Of a stretch of DNA of 64,000 nt, positions 16,260 through 25,938 are shown in pieces. This DNA is from Caulobacter zeae (GTDB taxonomy: Bacteria; Pseudomonadota; Alphaproteobacteria; Caulobacterales; Caulobacteraceae): NCBI RefSeq assembly GCF_002858925.1, contig NZ_PJRS01000019.1, positions 1 through 64,000 on the forward strand. Direction: 5' to 3'. Each line of letters begins with the position of its first letter. The first letter of the stretch is position 1. The notes beneath the pieces were generated by a model. The model was not told the DNA's origin. It ran no database searches and saw nothing but the letters and a program-made list of their open reading frames with translations. Made by a program: the position numbers and the translations under genes.

Positions 16260-17543
16260 ATGATGTCGCCCGCCGATCTCGACACGCTGGTCCTCGCGCC
16301 CGGAACCAAGGCCGTGCCGCTGGACGGCTCGGTGCGCACGCTCGGAGACTTCTCTGGACGCGGCCTCTCGCTGCTCGGCGGCGACATCCCGATGCCGGCC
16401 GCGGTGCTGAAGCGCGCCGCGATCGACAACAATCTGTCGGTCATGCAGGCCTATGTCGACGCGGCGGGCGCCAGGCTCGCCCCTCACGCCAAGACGACCA
16501 TGTGCCCGCAGCTGCTGACGCGGCAGATCGAGGGCGGCGCCTGGGGCCTGACGGCGGCGACCATGACCCAGCTGAAGCTGTGCCACGAGATCGGCGCCCC
16601 GCGCCTGATCCTGGCCAACCAGCTGGTCGGCCGCGCCGAGATCGAGTGCCTGCGCGACCTGACGACCAAGGCGCCCGAGCGCCCGGTCTATGTGCTGGTC
16701 GACGGCGAGGCCGGCGTGCGGGCCATTTCCGACATCTTCGCCGCCGCACCCGACGCGCCGCCGGCCCGCCTGCTGATCGAGCTTGGCATGGCCGACGGCC
16801 GCTGCGGCGTGCGCTCGGCGGGCGAAGGCCTGGCGCTGGGCCGCCTGGTCCACGCCCTGCCGGGCGTCGAACTGCATGGCGTCGAGGGCTATGAGGGCCT
16901 GGTCTTCAGCGACCACGCCGTGCGGGACGCGACGGAGGTCGACGCCTATCTCGACGGCCTGATCGGCCTGCACCACGCCCTGCGCGCCGAAGGCCTCTAC
17001 GCTCCGGCCGAAGTGGTGCTGACCGCCGGCGGCTCTGCCTATTACGACCTGGTGGCCCGCGCCCTGGCCGGCGAGGCGCCGGGCGCGACGATCGTGCTGC
17101 GCAGCGGCTGCTACGTCACCCATGACAGCGGCTTCTATCGCGAACTGCTGAGCCGCATGGACGCCCGCGAGGCCGTCGGCGCCCCGCCCCGGCTGCGCCC
17201 CGCACTGGAGGTGTGGACCCGGGTGATCTCGCGCCCGCAGCTGGACATGGCCATCGTCATGATGGGCAAGCGCGACGTCTCGTTCGACATCCACCTGCCG
17301 ACGGCCCGCCGCTGGTTCCGTCCCGGCCTCCACCAGCAGGCGCAGAGCATCGACGGCGTCGTCACCGCCAAGCTGGCCGACCAGCACGGCTTCCTCACCA
17401 CCGCCCCCGACGCCGACCTGGCTGTCGGCGACCTGCTGGGCTTCGAGATTTCCCACCCCTGCACGACCTTCGACAAGTGGTCGGTGCTGCTGGAGGTCGA
17501 CGAGGCCTACGGCGTGCTGGGCGGCCTGAAGACCTTTTTCTAA
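16260..17543 (+). CDS. PLP-dependent D-amino-acid deaminase (D-serine/D-threonine aldolase fold)
   Basis: A 427-residue protein of the fold-III PLP family that includes D-threonine aldolase and eukaryote-type D-serine dehydratase. The N-terminal alanine-racemase-like barrel contains the probable PLP lysine in HAKTTM (Lys78). The C-terminal domain carries the metal-site motif HPCTTFDKW (His399, Cys401) typical of zinc-dependent D-serine dehydratases. It probably converts D-serine or a similar D-amino acid to 2-oxo acid and ammonia through an enamine, explaining the adjacent ridA. A second ATG lies at 16263. The aldolase alternative cannot be excluded by reading. Confidence 0.85.
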   Translation: MMSPADLDTLVLAPGTKAVPLDGSVRTLGDFSGRGLSLLGGDIPMPAAVLKRAAIDNNLSVMQAYVDAAGARLAPHAKTTMCPQLLTRQIEGGAWGLTAATMTQLKLCHEIGAPRLILANQLVGRAEIECLRDLTTKAPERPVYVLVDGEAGVRAISDIFAAAPDAPPARLLIELGMADGRCGVRSAGEGLALGRLVHALPGVELHGVEGYEGLVFSDHAVRDATEVDAYLDGLIGLHHALRAEGLYAPAEVVLTAGGSAYYDLVARALAGEAPGATIVLRSGCYVTHDSGFYRELLSRMDAREAVGAPPRLRPALEVWTRVISRPQLDMAIVMMGKRDVSFDIHLPTARRWFRPGLHQQAQSIDGVVTAKLADQHGFLTTAPDADLAVGDLLGFEISHPCTTFDKWSVLLEVDEAYGVLGGLKTFF

Positions 17544-17555
17544 AGCGAGCGTTCC

Positions 17556-19022
17556 TTGAGCAGTCCGACCATGGCAAGCCCCCTCCCCGCCGCCGACATC
17601 GTCCTGAAGGGCGGCACGGTCATCGACGGAAGCGGCGGCGCGGCCTTCGTCGCCGACGTCGCCCTGGCCGGCGACACCATCGTGGCCGTGGCCCCCTCGC
17701 TGCCGACAGGCATGGCGCAGGTGATCGACGTCTCGGGGCTGGTGGTGGCGCCTGGCTTCATCGACGTGCACACCCACGACGACCTCGTCTGCATCACCCA
17801 GCCCGACATGCTGCCCAAGATCAGCCAGGGCGTGACGACCGTGGTGGCGGGCAACTGCGGGATCTCGGCCCCGATGCTGCGCTTCGACGAGGCGGTGGCC
17901 GAGCCCTTCAACCTCCTGGGCGCGCGCGAAGACTTCGCCTACGCCGCCTTCGCCGACTATCGCCGCGCCATCGAGGCGGCCAGCCCACGCATCAACGTGG
18001 CGGCCCTGGTCGGCCACTCGACCCTGCGCGTGCTGTGCATGGCCGACCTGGAGCGCCCGGCCACGGCCGCCGAGCGCGAGGCGATGGACGCCCTGCTGCG
18101 CGACGCCCTATCGGAAGGCGCCCTGGGCATGAGCTCGGGCGTGTTCTACGCCCCGGCCTGGGCGGCCGACATGGAAGAGCTCCAGGCGCTGGCCCGCACG
18201 GTGGCGCAGGCCGGCGGCGTCTACACCGCCCACATCCGCGACGAGCGCGAGGGCATCATCGAGGCCCTGAAGGAGGCCTTCGCCGTGGCCGCGCCCAGCG
18301 GCGCGCCGCTGATCCTGTCGCACCACAAGTGCGCCGGCGTGCGCAACTGGGGCCGGGCGGCCGAGACCCTGGGCCTGATCGACCAGACCCGCCAAAGCCA
18401 GCCGGTGCACCTGGACTGCTACCCCTACACCGCCGGCTCGACCATCATCCGACCCGACCTGGCCGACGGCGAGGTCGAGATCCTGGTCAACTGGTCCGAG
18501 CCGCATCCGGAGATGGCCGGCCGCACCCTGGCGGCGATCGCCGCCGACTGGGGCCTGACCCAGCCGGAGGCGGCCGAACGGCTGATGCCCGGCGGCGCCA
18601 GCTACTTCCAGATGGCCGAGGCCGACATGCGCTCGATCCTGGCCCATCCCTGCTGCATGGTCGGCTCGGACGGCCTGCCGCACGACAAACGCCCGCACCC
18701 GCGCCTGTGGGGCGCGTTCCCCCGCGTGCTGGGCCACTATGCCCGCGACCAGAAGCTGATCAGCCTGGAGGCGGCCGTGCACAAGATGACCGGCCTGGCC
18801 GCCGACACCTTCCGCCTGGCCGGTCGCGGCCGCGTGGCCGCGGGCATGAAGGCCGACCTGACGGTCTTCGACGCCGAGGCGATCATCGACCAGGCCACCT
18901 ACGAGGCGCCGACGCGTCCGGCCAAGGGCGTGGAGCATGTCTTCGTCAACGGCGCCCTGGCCTGGAGCGACGGCGGCGTGGTCGGCCAGCGAGCGGGCCG
19001 CTTCCTGCGCTCGGCCGCCTGA
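17556..19022 (+). CDS. N-acyl-D-amino-acid deacylase (D-aminoacylase)
   Basis: A 488-residue amidohydrolase that removes the acyl group from N-acyl-D-amino acids. Metal-site features match characterised D-aminoacylases: DVHTHDD (His72, His74), the bridging cysteine in VVAGNCGIS (Cys101), a downstream HIRDE histidine, LSHHKCAG, and the catalytic-type aspartate in VGSDGLPHD. The reading starts at TTG 17556; ATG 17571 (MASPLP) is equally plausible. It lies 12 bp after the deaminase gene, so a deacylase-deaminase-RidA series is coded on one transcript. It ends just before the convergent RDD gene. Confidence 0.9.
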   Translation: MSSPTMASPLPAADIVLKGGTVIDGSGGAAFVADVALAGDTIVAVAPSLPTGMAQVIDVSGLVVAPGFIDVHTHDDLVCITQPDMLPKISQGVTTVVAGNCGISAPMLRFDEAVAEPFNLLGAREDFAYAAFADYRRAIEAASPRINVAALVGHSTLRVLCMADLERPATAAEREAMDALLRDALSEGALGMSSGVFYAPAWAADMEELQALARTVAQAGGVYTAHIRDEREGIIEALKEAFAVAAPSGAPLILSHHKCAGVRNWGRAAETLGLIDQTRQSQPVHLDCYPYTAGSTIIRPDLADGEVEILVNWSEPHPEMAGRTLAAIAADWGLTQPEAAERLMPGGASYFQMAEADMRSILAHPCCMVGSDGLPHDKRPHPRLWGAFPRVLGHYARDQKLISLEAAVHKMTGLAADTFRLAGRGRVAAGMKADLTVFDAEAIIDQATYEAPTRPAKGVEHVFVNGALAWSDGGVVGQRAGRFLRSAA

Positions 19023-19026
19023 AGTC

Positions 19027-19914
19027 TCAGCGCGCGGTGTCGTGCTTGTCGCGACGCCGCACGCCCATCAGCAGGCGCGCCTCCAGCCGCTTGCGCAGGG
19101 CCGCGTAGTAGGCGCTGAGGAAGTCGTAGTCGTCCTCCTCCGGCAGACGCGTCCAGCCCACCTTGCCGGCGATGCGGTCGGCCACGGCGCGCATGGTCTT
19201 GCGGTCGCGCTCGCGCAGCACGTCCTCGAGCACGTGAAGCTCCTTGGCGCCGTAGGCGTCGATCTGCTCCTGGGTGAAGGCGTAGCGTTGCAGGCGCTCG
19301 GCCCCCTCGTCGGCCATGTCGCGCATCAGCTTGCGCTTGGGCGCGCGCACGACCCAGGTGCCGCCGATCAGGTCGCCGGCCCGCAGGCGGTCCTTGTTGA
19401 ACAGCGGAAACAGCACGAACACGCCCGCCCAGGTGATGCCCAGCAGGTACATCCAGCCCTCGACGCCGCCGCCTTCGACGCCGGCCGGGGCGAACAGCAT
19501 GCTGATCGGAATGAAGATCTCCAGCTCGCGCATGGCGTTGCGGGCGAAGATCGCGCCGGGCCGCAGGCGGCCGCCGTCACGGGCGGCGACGCGGATGCCC
19601 ATGGCCCGCTTGCCCGGCGTGGCGGCCGCGGCGCTGAGCTCGAAGCCCACGAAGTAGAAGTTTCGCAGCAGGAAGAAGCCGAGCAGCCACAGAACGGCGA
19701 TGACTTCCGCCCCCTTCAGGCCGGCGGCCGCCAGCGCGCCGACGCCGATCAGGCCGATCAGGATCGAGGCGACGATGAGCACGGCCAGCATGATCGCCGC
19801 GTCCACCAGGAAGGCGCCGGCGCGCTGGCTGGCGTCGGCCAGTTGCAGGCGCAGGTCGACGCCCTCCGGCGTGACGAAGGCCCGCGTCAGCTTGAGCGTC
19901 GAGGCCTCGCTCAT
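19027..19914 (-). CDS. RDD-family membrane protein
   Basis: A 295-residue inner-membrane protein. The RDD domain starts near residue 28 (SQRAGAFLVDAAIML) and has two to four membrane segments, with the conserved TPGKRAMGIRV signature near 115 and DLIGGTWVV near 205. The C-terminal 85 residues are charged and probably cytoplasmic. The function of RDD proteins is mostly unknown; some affect ion or solute transport. It is the last gene of a six-gene minus-strand cluster and overlaps the SpoIIM-like gene by 4 bp. Confidence 0.85.
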   Translation of the reverse strand: MSEASTLKLTRAFVTPEGVDLRLQLADASQRAGAFLVDAAIMLAVLIVASILIGLIGVGALAAAGLKGAEVIAVLWLLGFFLLRNFYFVGFELSAAAATPGKRAMGIRVAARDGGRLRPGAIFARNAMRELEIFIPISMLFAPAGVEGGGVEGWMYLLGITWAGVFVLFPLFNKDRLRAGDLIGGTWVVRAPKRKLMRDMADEGAERLQRYAFTQEQIDAYGAKELHVLEDVLRERDRKTMRAVADRIAGKVGWTRLPEEDDYDFLSAYYAALRKRLEARLLMGVRRRDKHDTAR

Positions 19915-20918
19915 GCGCTCGTCCTCCGGCGCGGGGCGTAGAAGTAGAGGCCCCAGATCAGGGCCGTGAGCGCCGCCACGCCGTAGCGGGCCGGCGTCCA
20001 GGCGATCAGCTGGCGGCCGAAACCCTCCAGCAGGCCGGCGAAGAACAGCATGACCACCACGCCGCCCATGACGGTGGCGGCGTGCCGTCCGGCCTCAGCC
20101 GCCGCGTCCAGGCGGCTGCGCTCGCCGGGAAAGGCCACGGTCCAGCCGATCTTGAGGCCGGCCGCACCCGCCAGGCAGACGGCGAAGATCTCGGTCACCC
20201 CGTGGATCGCCAGCCAGCCGCCGGCCTCGACGCCCAGACCCCGGCTGGCGAACAGCGCGAAGAACACCCCCAGCATCACGCCGTTGTAGATCACCAGCAT
20301 CGCCGTCGGCACGCACAGCGCAAAGCCCAGGGCGAAGGCCAGCAGCGCCACCTGGGCGTTGTGAGTGAACAGGAAGGTGGCGAACATCGAAAGACCGCTG
20401 CCCGACTTGGCGCCGTCCAGCGTGGAGCGGAGCATCTCGGTGGTCGCGGCCGGATCGCGTCCGCCGGTCATCTCCCGGGGCATGAAGGCGTAGTACCACT
20501 CGGCGTCCTGGCCAAAGAGCCAGGCCCCGACCAGGGCCCCGATCACCATCAGCCCGACGCTGACCAGGGTCTCGCGCCACAGGCCGCGCACGGCCGCGGG
20601 CCAGCCGCCGGCGAAGAAGGCGCCAAGCTGGCTGCGCAGGGTCTCGCGCGAGCCGTAGACGAAGAAATAGGCCCGGGCGCAGAGCATCTCCAGGTAGTCG
20701 ATCATGCCCCGGTCGAGCGAGGTGGCGCGGGCCACCGACAGCGACGACAGGGCCGAGCGATAGAGCACCGGCGCGGCCAGGATCTCCTCTTCGGAGAGGC
20801 TGGCCATGGAGCCCTTCTCGACCTTCTCCATCAGCCGTTCCAGGCGCTTCCAGTCGGCCTCGCGCTCCTGGCGGAAGCGCTGGCTCTTCAGGCGGCCGTC
20901 GACCTTGACGTCGATCAC
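19911..20918 (-). CDS. SpoIIM-like (DUF95) membrane protein
   Basis: A 335-residue protein with a charged N-terminal helix region (residues 1-110) and about five or six hydrophobic segments after it. It resembles the stage II sporulation protein M family, found widely outside spore formers next to MoxR and DUF58 genes (AFLVYGSRETLRSQLGAFFAGGWPAAVR region, FLFTHNAQVALLAFALG, LAIHGVTEIFAVCLAGAAG). The role is unknown. It overlaps its neighbours by 4 bp on both sides, so its product probably works with the DUF58 and RDD proteins. Confidence 0.82.
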   Translation of the reverse strand: MIDVKVDGRLKSQRFRQEREADWKRLERLMEKVEKGSMASLSEEEILAAPVLYRSALSSLSVARATSLDRGMIDYLEMLCARAYFFVYGSRETLRSQLGAFFAGGWPAAVRGLWRETLVSVGLMVIGALVGAWLFGQDAEWYYAFMPREMTGGRDPAATTEMLRSTLDGAKSGSGLSMFATFLFTHNAQVALLAFALGFALCVPTAMLVIYNGVMLGVFFALFASRGLGVEAGGWLAIHGVTEIFAVCLAGAAGLKIGWTVAFPGERSRLDAAAEAGRHAATVMGGVVVMLFFAGLLEGFGRQLIAWTPARYGVAALTALIWGLYFYAPRRRTSA

Positions 20919-22224
20919 AGGAGGTCCCTCCGCTTGAGGTCGACATAGGTGTTGATCAGGGCCGGGCCGATGCGGGCGGCGGGGGCCTCGACGATGTGCG
21001 CGCCCATGCGGCGCAGGCGGGCGACCACGGCCTCGCGCTCGCGCAGCAGGCCGGCCGAGACGACGGCGCGCGAGATGTCGGCCGGCTCGAACGGCTCGGC
21101 GTCGACCATGGCCTCCAGCTCCTCATCCTGCATGACGACGAACAGCACCAGGTGCCGGCGCAGCAGGTGGGCCGAAGCGTCGATCATCAGTTCGGCGGCG
21201 GTGGGGTCGGTGAAGTCGGTGAACACCACCACCAGCGAGCGCCGGCGCAGCTTGGCCGCCAGGGTGTTGAGCGCCAGGGTGTAGTTGGTCTCCTCGGCGG
21301 AGTAGTCGATGCGGCCGGCCGCGTGCTGCAACTGGCGGAAAGCGTCGAGCCCGCTGACCACGCCGGTCAGCAGCCGGGGCGCGGAGTCGAACGAATAGAA
21401 CCCCGCCCGGTCGCCGGCCCGCAGGCAGGCATAGGCCAGCAGCAGGCCGGCGTTGATGGCCCGGTCGACCTTGGGCGCCCCGCCGACCGGCTCGCACATG
21501 GCCCGGCCGCCGTCGATGGCCATGACGACGTGGTGGTTGCGCTCGGTGCGGAACTCCTTGGCCAGCAGGTGCAGGTGCCGCGCCGACTGCTTCCAGTCGA
21601 TGGCGCGCGGGTCCATGCCGGTCTGGAACTCCTTCAGCGCCTCGAACTCCGAACCCTCGCCGCGGTCGACCTGGGTCTTGCTGCCCATCAGGGCGTCGCG
21701 GGCCAGCATCCGCACGGCCTCCTCGCGCACGCCCTGCAGGTCGGTGCCGGCCGGAGCGTCGATGTCGAGCACGAAGGTCTGCTGCTTCCAGACCAGGCCC
21801 AGCGGGCCCGTCCAGCGCACCCACAGGCGGTGCAGGCGCCCCTCCCCGCGCCGCTCGGGCGTCAGGGAGAAATCGAAGGTCGCCGCGCGGCCCTCGACGT
21901 CGCTGCGGGCGAAACGCGGCTGCAGGCCCAGACGGTCGTCGGCGTCCAGCGCCGCCTCGGCGCGGCCGGGAACCGGGCCCTTGCCGAAGCGCGTGGTGAA
22001 GGCGATGGCGGCGGTGCGGGCGACCGACAGGAACGGCCGCTGGGGTTCGTCCAGGGCCAGGCGCGAGCGCGAGCCGCCCGACAGGGCGTCGGCGACCATG
22101 GCCAGCAGCATGACCCCGATCCAGATCGGTCCGGCCAGCCAGCCGGCCGGCGCGAGCACGCCGACGACCAGCGCCGCCGGCATTCCGGCGGCGACGGCGA
22201 CGACGGCGCGGCGCGTGGGATAGA

Positions 22225-22228
<4 letters not shown>
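20915..22228 (-). CDS. DUF58 domain-containing protein
   Basis: A 437-residue protein with two N-terminal membrane segments (about residues 8-50), a beta-rich middle and a C-terminal DUF58/von-Willebrand-like domain. The DUF58 core [23 protein letters not shown] is clear near residue 205. The expected metal-site loop is altered: [11 protein letters not shown] instead of a DxSxS pattern, so metal binding by the VWA-like fold is doubtful. Such proteins are usual partners of MoxR ATPases. It is 4-bp coupled to the moxR gene upstream and the SpoIIM-like gene downstream. Confidence 0.88.
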
Positions 22229-23167
<939 letters not shown>

Positions 23168-23181
<14 letters not shown>

Positions 23182-24406
23182 GGATGAGCTCCTGCTTCCA
23201 GATATGGAGATCGCGCGCCACGGCCATCAGGTCGGACGGCGAGGCCGTCAGCGCCCGATCGGCGAGCGCCGAGTAGGTGTGGGTCGCGCCGACGGTGCGG
23301 CTGACGCGATCGAGAAAGTCGACGAGGTCCTGGCCGTCGAGGCCGCGCGGCGCGCCGATGGCGCGGGCGGCCGAGGCCTGGATGAGGCGGGCATAGAGCC
23401 TGGCCATGCGGTGCTCCCGGCGCGCCAGGCGCACCAGGCCTGCGGTGTTGTCGGCAAGGGCCGTCTTGCCCAGCGCCACCGCCCGGCGCGAACGCAGCGG
23501 CGGACCAAAGCGCGCGAAGGCCTGGGCGCCCGCCAGCAGGGCCAGCGCCACGGCCACCAGGGTCGCCCCCAGCAGCGGCGGCTCGACCACCAGGCGCATC
23601 AGGCTGCGCGTGCGCTTGAAGCCGTGCAGCGTCACGTCGAACACCACCGGCGAGCCGTCGTCGCGGATCAGGTTCAGCATGGCCACGGCGGTGCGCGCGC
23701 CGTCTGCGGTCTTCAGGCCCTGGGTGTTGAGGTAGTCAGGATCGGCCAGGACATAGGTCCAGCTGTCGTCGCGCATGGCCATCACCACGCCGCCGTCCTG
23801 GTCGAGCAACACAGGCGTCCAGCCCGGTCCGGCCAGCGTGCGCGAGCCCGTTATGGTCACCGGCGCGCCGAACGCCTCGCCGGACGGCCGACGCAGGCGC
23901 ACCGTGCGCTTGCCCTTGGCCGCGTTCATCTTGAGATCCTTGCGCAGCTTCGGCGGCAGCAACTCCAGCGCCTGGGCGGGATTGTTGGCGCCGAAGGTGG
24001 TGACCCAGCCGCGATGCTTGGCGTCGGGTCGGACGTCCCACTTGGGCAGCACGACCAGGGTCGGTCCGATGTGGTCGTTGCGCTCGAGCGGCACGGGCGA
24101 CATGCCTGTCGACGGCGTCAGGACCAGAAGCCCTTCCTCGGCCGAGAGCGGCAGGTCGCCCCGGCTGGTCAGCACCGGCTGGCCCATCAGGCTGAGCAGG
24201 CGCAAGATGCCGCCGAAGCCGACGGACGAACGCGACAGGGCGTGGCCGCCGCCGTCGTCGCCCTTGCGCAGTTCAGGCGCGTAGGCCGACAGCACGGCCA
24301 GGCCGCTGAACGAGACCACGCCGACCAGGACCAGCACCAGCATGGTCATCGGCGAGAACATGCCTGAAGACTTGCCCGAGGATTGGGAAGCGCTCATCCG
24401 CGCCAT
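23168..24406 (-). CDS. DUF4350 domain-containing membrane protein
   Basis: A 412-residue protein with a signal-anchor near residues 18-45 ([21 protein letters not shown]) and a second membrane segment near 265-285. Between them lies an alpha/beta DUF4350-like domain ([34 protein letters not shown]), probably periplasmic. The C-terminal 125 residues are helical and cytoplasmic. Proteins of this type are regular companions of the MoxR-DUF58-DUF4129 set; the biochemical role is unknown. It overlaps DUF4129 upstream by 13 bp and moxR downstream by 14 bp. Confidence 0.8.
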
Positions 24407-25056
24407 CCGTCAGGCAGGGCGAAGGCCTCATAGGCCGCGCGGCATTCGGCGAAGTCCTGGGCGCCGACCGGGCGGCCGCCGAACAGGCCCCGCTCGACCA
24501 GGCGGGCTATGCCGACGAAAGCCCCTCGGGCGGCGTCGGGAATGGCCGGCAGCGCGGCGATCTCGCGCGCGGTCAGCGAGATCTTCACCGATCGGGGACG
24601 GCGCTTCTCGATGTCCTGCACGCTGCGCAGCAGGATCAGGTGGGCGGCTTCGACGAAGAGGCCCTTGGCGGCCAGCTCGTCGGCGGCGGCCAGCAGGTCG
24701 CGCGCATCGGCCGCGTCAGGACGCCAGCCGGCCTCCGCGACGACCAACGGCTTGATCGCCCGCGGCGCCGGCGCCCAGATGCGCAGCAGTTCACGGACGA
24801 TGGCGTAGAGGATCAGCAGCACCAGCACGGTCACACCGATCCAGAACACCCATTTCAGATAGGGCGCGATGAATTCGAGGAACTTGCCGACGTAGCGCAG
24901 CCACTCGGGGATCTTGGGCGGTACGAAGACCGCCTGCTCGAACTGGAAACCGGCGTCCTTCGCCAGCCGCGCGTGCGCCGCGACGACCGCGTCGTCCGAC
25001 GCCCCTCTCGAAACTGTCACGCGCCGGAAACCCGCATTCGCCCCCTTCGCGACCAA
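24394..25056 (-). CDS. DUF4129-like membrane protein
   Basis: About 220 residues with one membrane span near residues 68-90 (WVFWIGVTVLVLLILYAIV) and a C-terminal helical domain with the DUF4129-like pattern LAAADELAAKGLFVEAAHLILLRSVQDIE and SVKISLTAREIAALP. The chosen start is a TTG at 25056; no good ATG or Shine-Dalgarno is seen, so the N-terminus is uncertain. It is the first gene of the minus-strand MoxR cluster, following a 105-bp gap after tonB that holds a small ACCGGT inverted repeat (25121-25140). Confidence 0.72.
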   Translation of the reverse strand: MVAKGANAGFRRVTVSRGASDDAVVAAHARLAKDAGFQFEQAVFVPPKIPEWLRYVGKFLEFIAPYLKWVFWIGVTVLVLLILYAIVRELLRIWAPAPRAIKPLVVAEAGWRPDAADARDLLAAADELAAKGLFVEAAHLILLRSVQDIEKRRPRSVKISLTAREIAALPAIPDAARGAFVGIARLVERGLFGGRPVGAQDFAECRAAYEAFALPDGWRG

Positions 25057-25161
25057 GACCAGGCCCAGCCGCGAACACTCGACTCAACTCTACAGCGTGA
25101 CGCGGGCTTGGCTAGCCGTAACCGGTGACAATCGACCGGTCAGGCGCCCCTGCCCTCGCGC

Positions 25162-25938
25162 TCAGCCGACGAAGAACTCCACGGGCACGAGCACCTCGAC
25201 GGGATCGCCCGCCACGTCGTCGGGCGGCGGCGGCATGGGCGAGGCCCGGCGGACCGTGGCCAGGGCCTCCTCGTCCAGCAGCGGATAGCCCGAACCCTTG
25301 GCGATCCTCGCGCTCAGCACCCTGCCCGTCCGATCGACCATGAAGGCGACGTGGACCACGCCCTCCTGCCCCGCGCTCTGGGCGCGGCGCGGGTAACGCT
25401 TGTAGGCCTTCAGACGTCCCAGGATCAGGCCGCGCCAGCTGACCGCCGCGTCGCGGGCTGCGGCGGCAGAGGTGCGCGGCGCGGCCATGACCGGCGCGGG
25501 CGGCGCGGGCACGGCCGGCGGCGCCGAAGCCTCCCGCGGCGTCGAGGCCCGCGTCGAGGCGTCCGCCTCCACCGCCTGGGCGGCGGATCGCTGCTGGGGC
25601 GGCAGGACGCCGCGCGGATCGGGCGGACGGTCGATGGCCTTGGGCGGCGCCGGCGCGGCGACGGCGGCCGGACTGGGCTTGGCCTCCGGCCCGGGCGGGC
25701 GCTCGTCCCTGGGACGCGGCGGCGCGACCGGCTCGACCGCGAACTCCACGGCGATCGCCTCGATCGGCGCGGCCGTCGGCATCTCGGGTCGGGCGAGCTT
25801 CAGATAGGCGCCCAGCAGCAAGGCCACATGCAGAACCACCGCGCCAGACAACGCCAGGCTCCAGCGGCGCTTGCGCCCTGTGGCGGCGAGCGGCTCGTAC
25901 GGGATCTCCAGCACCGTCATGGGCAGGGCCTGCAACAT
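25162..25938 (-). CDS. tonB: TonB energy transducer dedicated to the hemophilin-like locus
   Basis: A 258-residue TonB protein: an N-terminal membrane anchor near residues 25-47 (WSLALSGAVVLHVALLLGAYL), a long Pro/Ala-rich spacer crossing the periplasm (about 55-165), and a C-terminal TonB domain (LKAYKRYPRRAQSAGQEGVVHVAFMVDRTGRV, then SGYPLLDEEALATVRRASP). It transmits proton-motive energy from ExbB/ExbD to outer-membrane receptors. Its ATG overlaps the slam stop as TGATG, so translation is coupled; MTVLEIP at residue 7 is an alternative start. No exbB or exbD lies here, so it must share those encoded elsewhere. Confidence 0.92.
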   Translation of the reverse strand: MLQALPMTVLEIPYEPLAATGRKRRWSLALSGAVVLHVALLLGAYLKLARPEMPTAAPIEAIAVEFAVEPVAPPRPRDERPPGPEAKPSPAAVAAPAPPKAIDRPPDPRGVLPPQQRSAAQAVEADASTRASTPREASAPPAVPAPPAPVMAAPRTSAAAARDAAVSWRGLILGRLKAYKRYPRRAQSAGQEGVVHVAFMVDRTGRVLSARIAKGSGYPLLDEEALATVRRASPMPPPPDDVAGDPVEVLVPVEFFVG

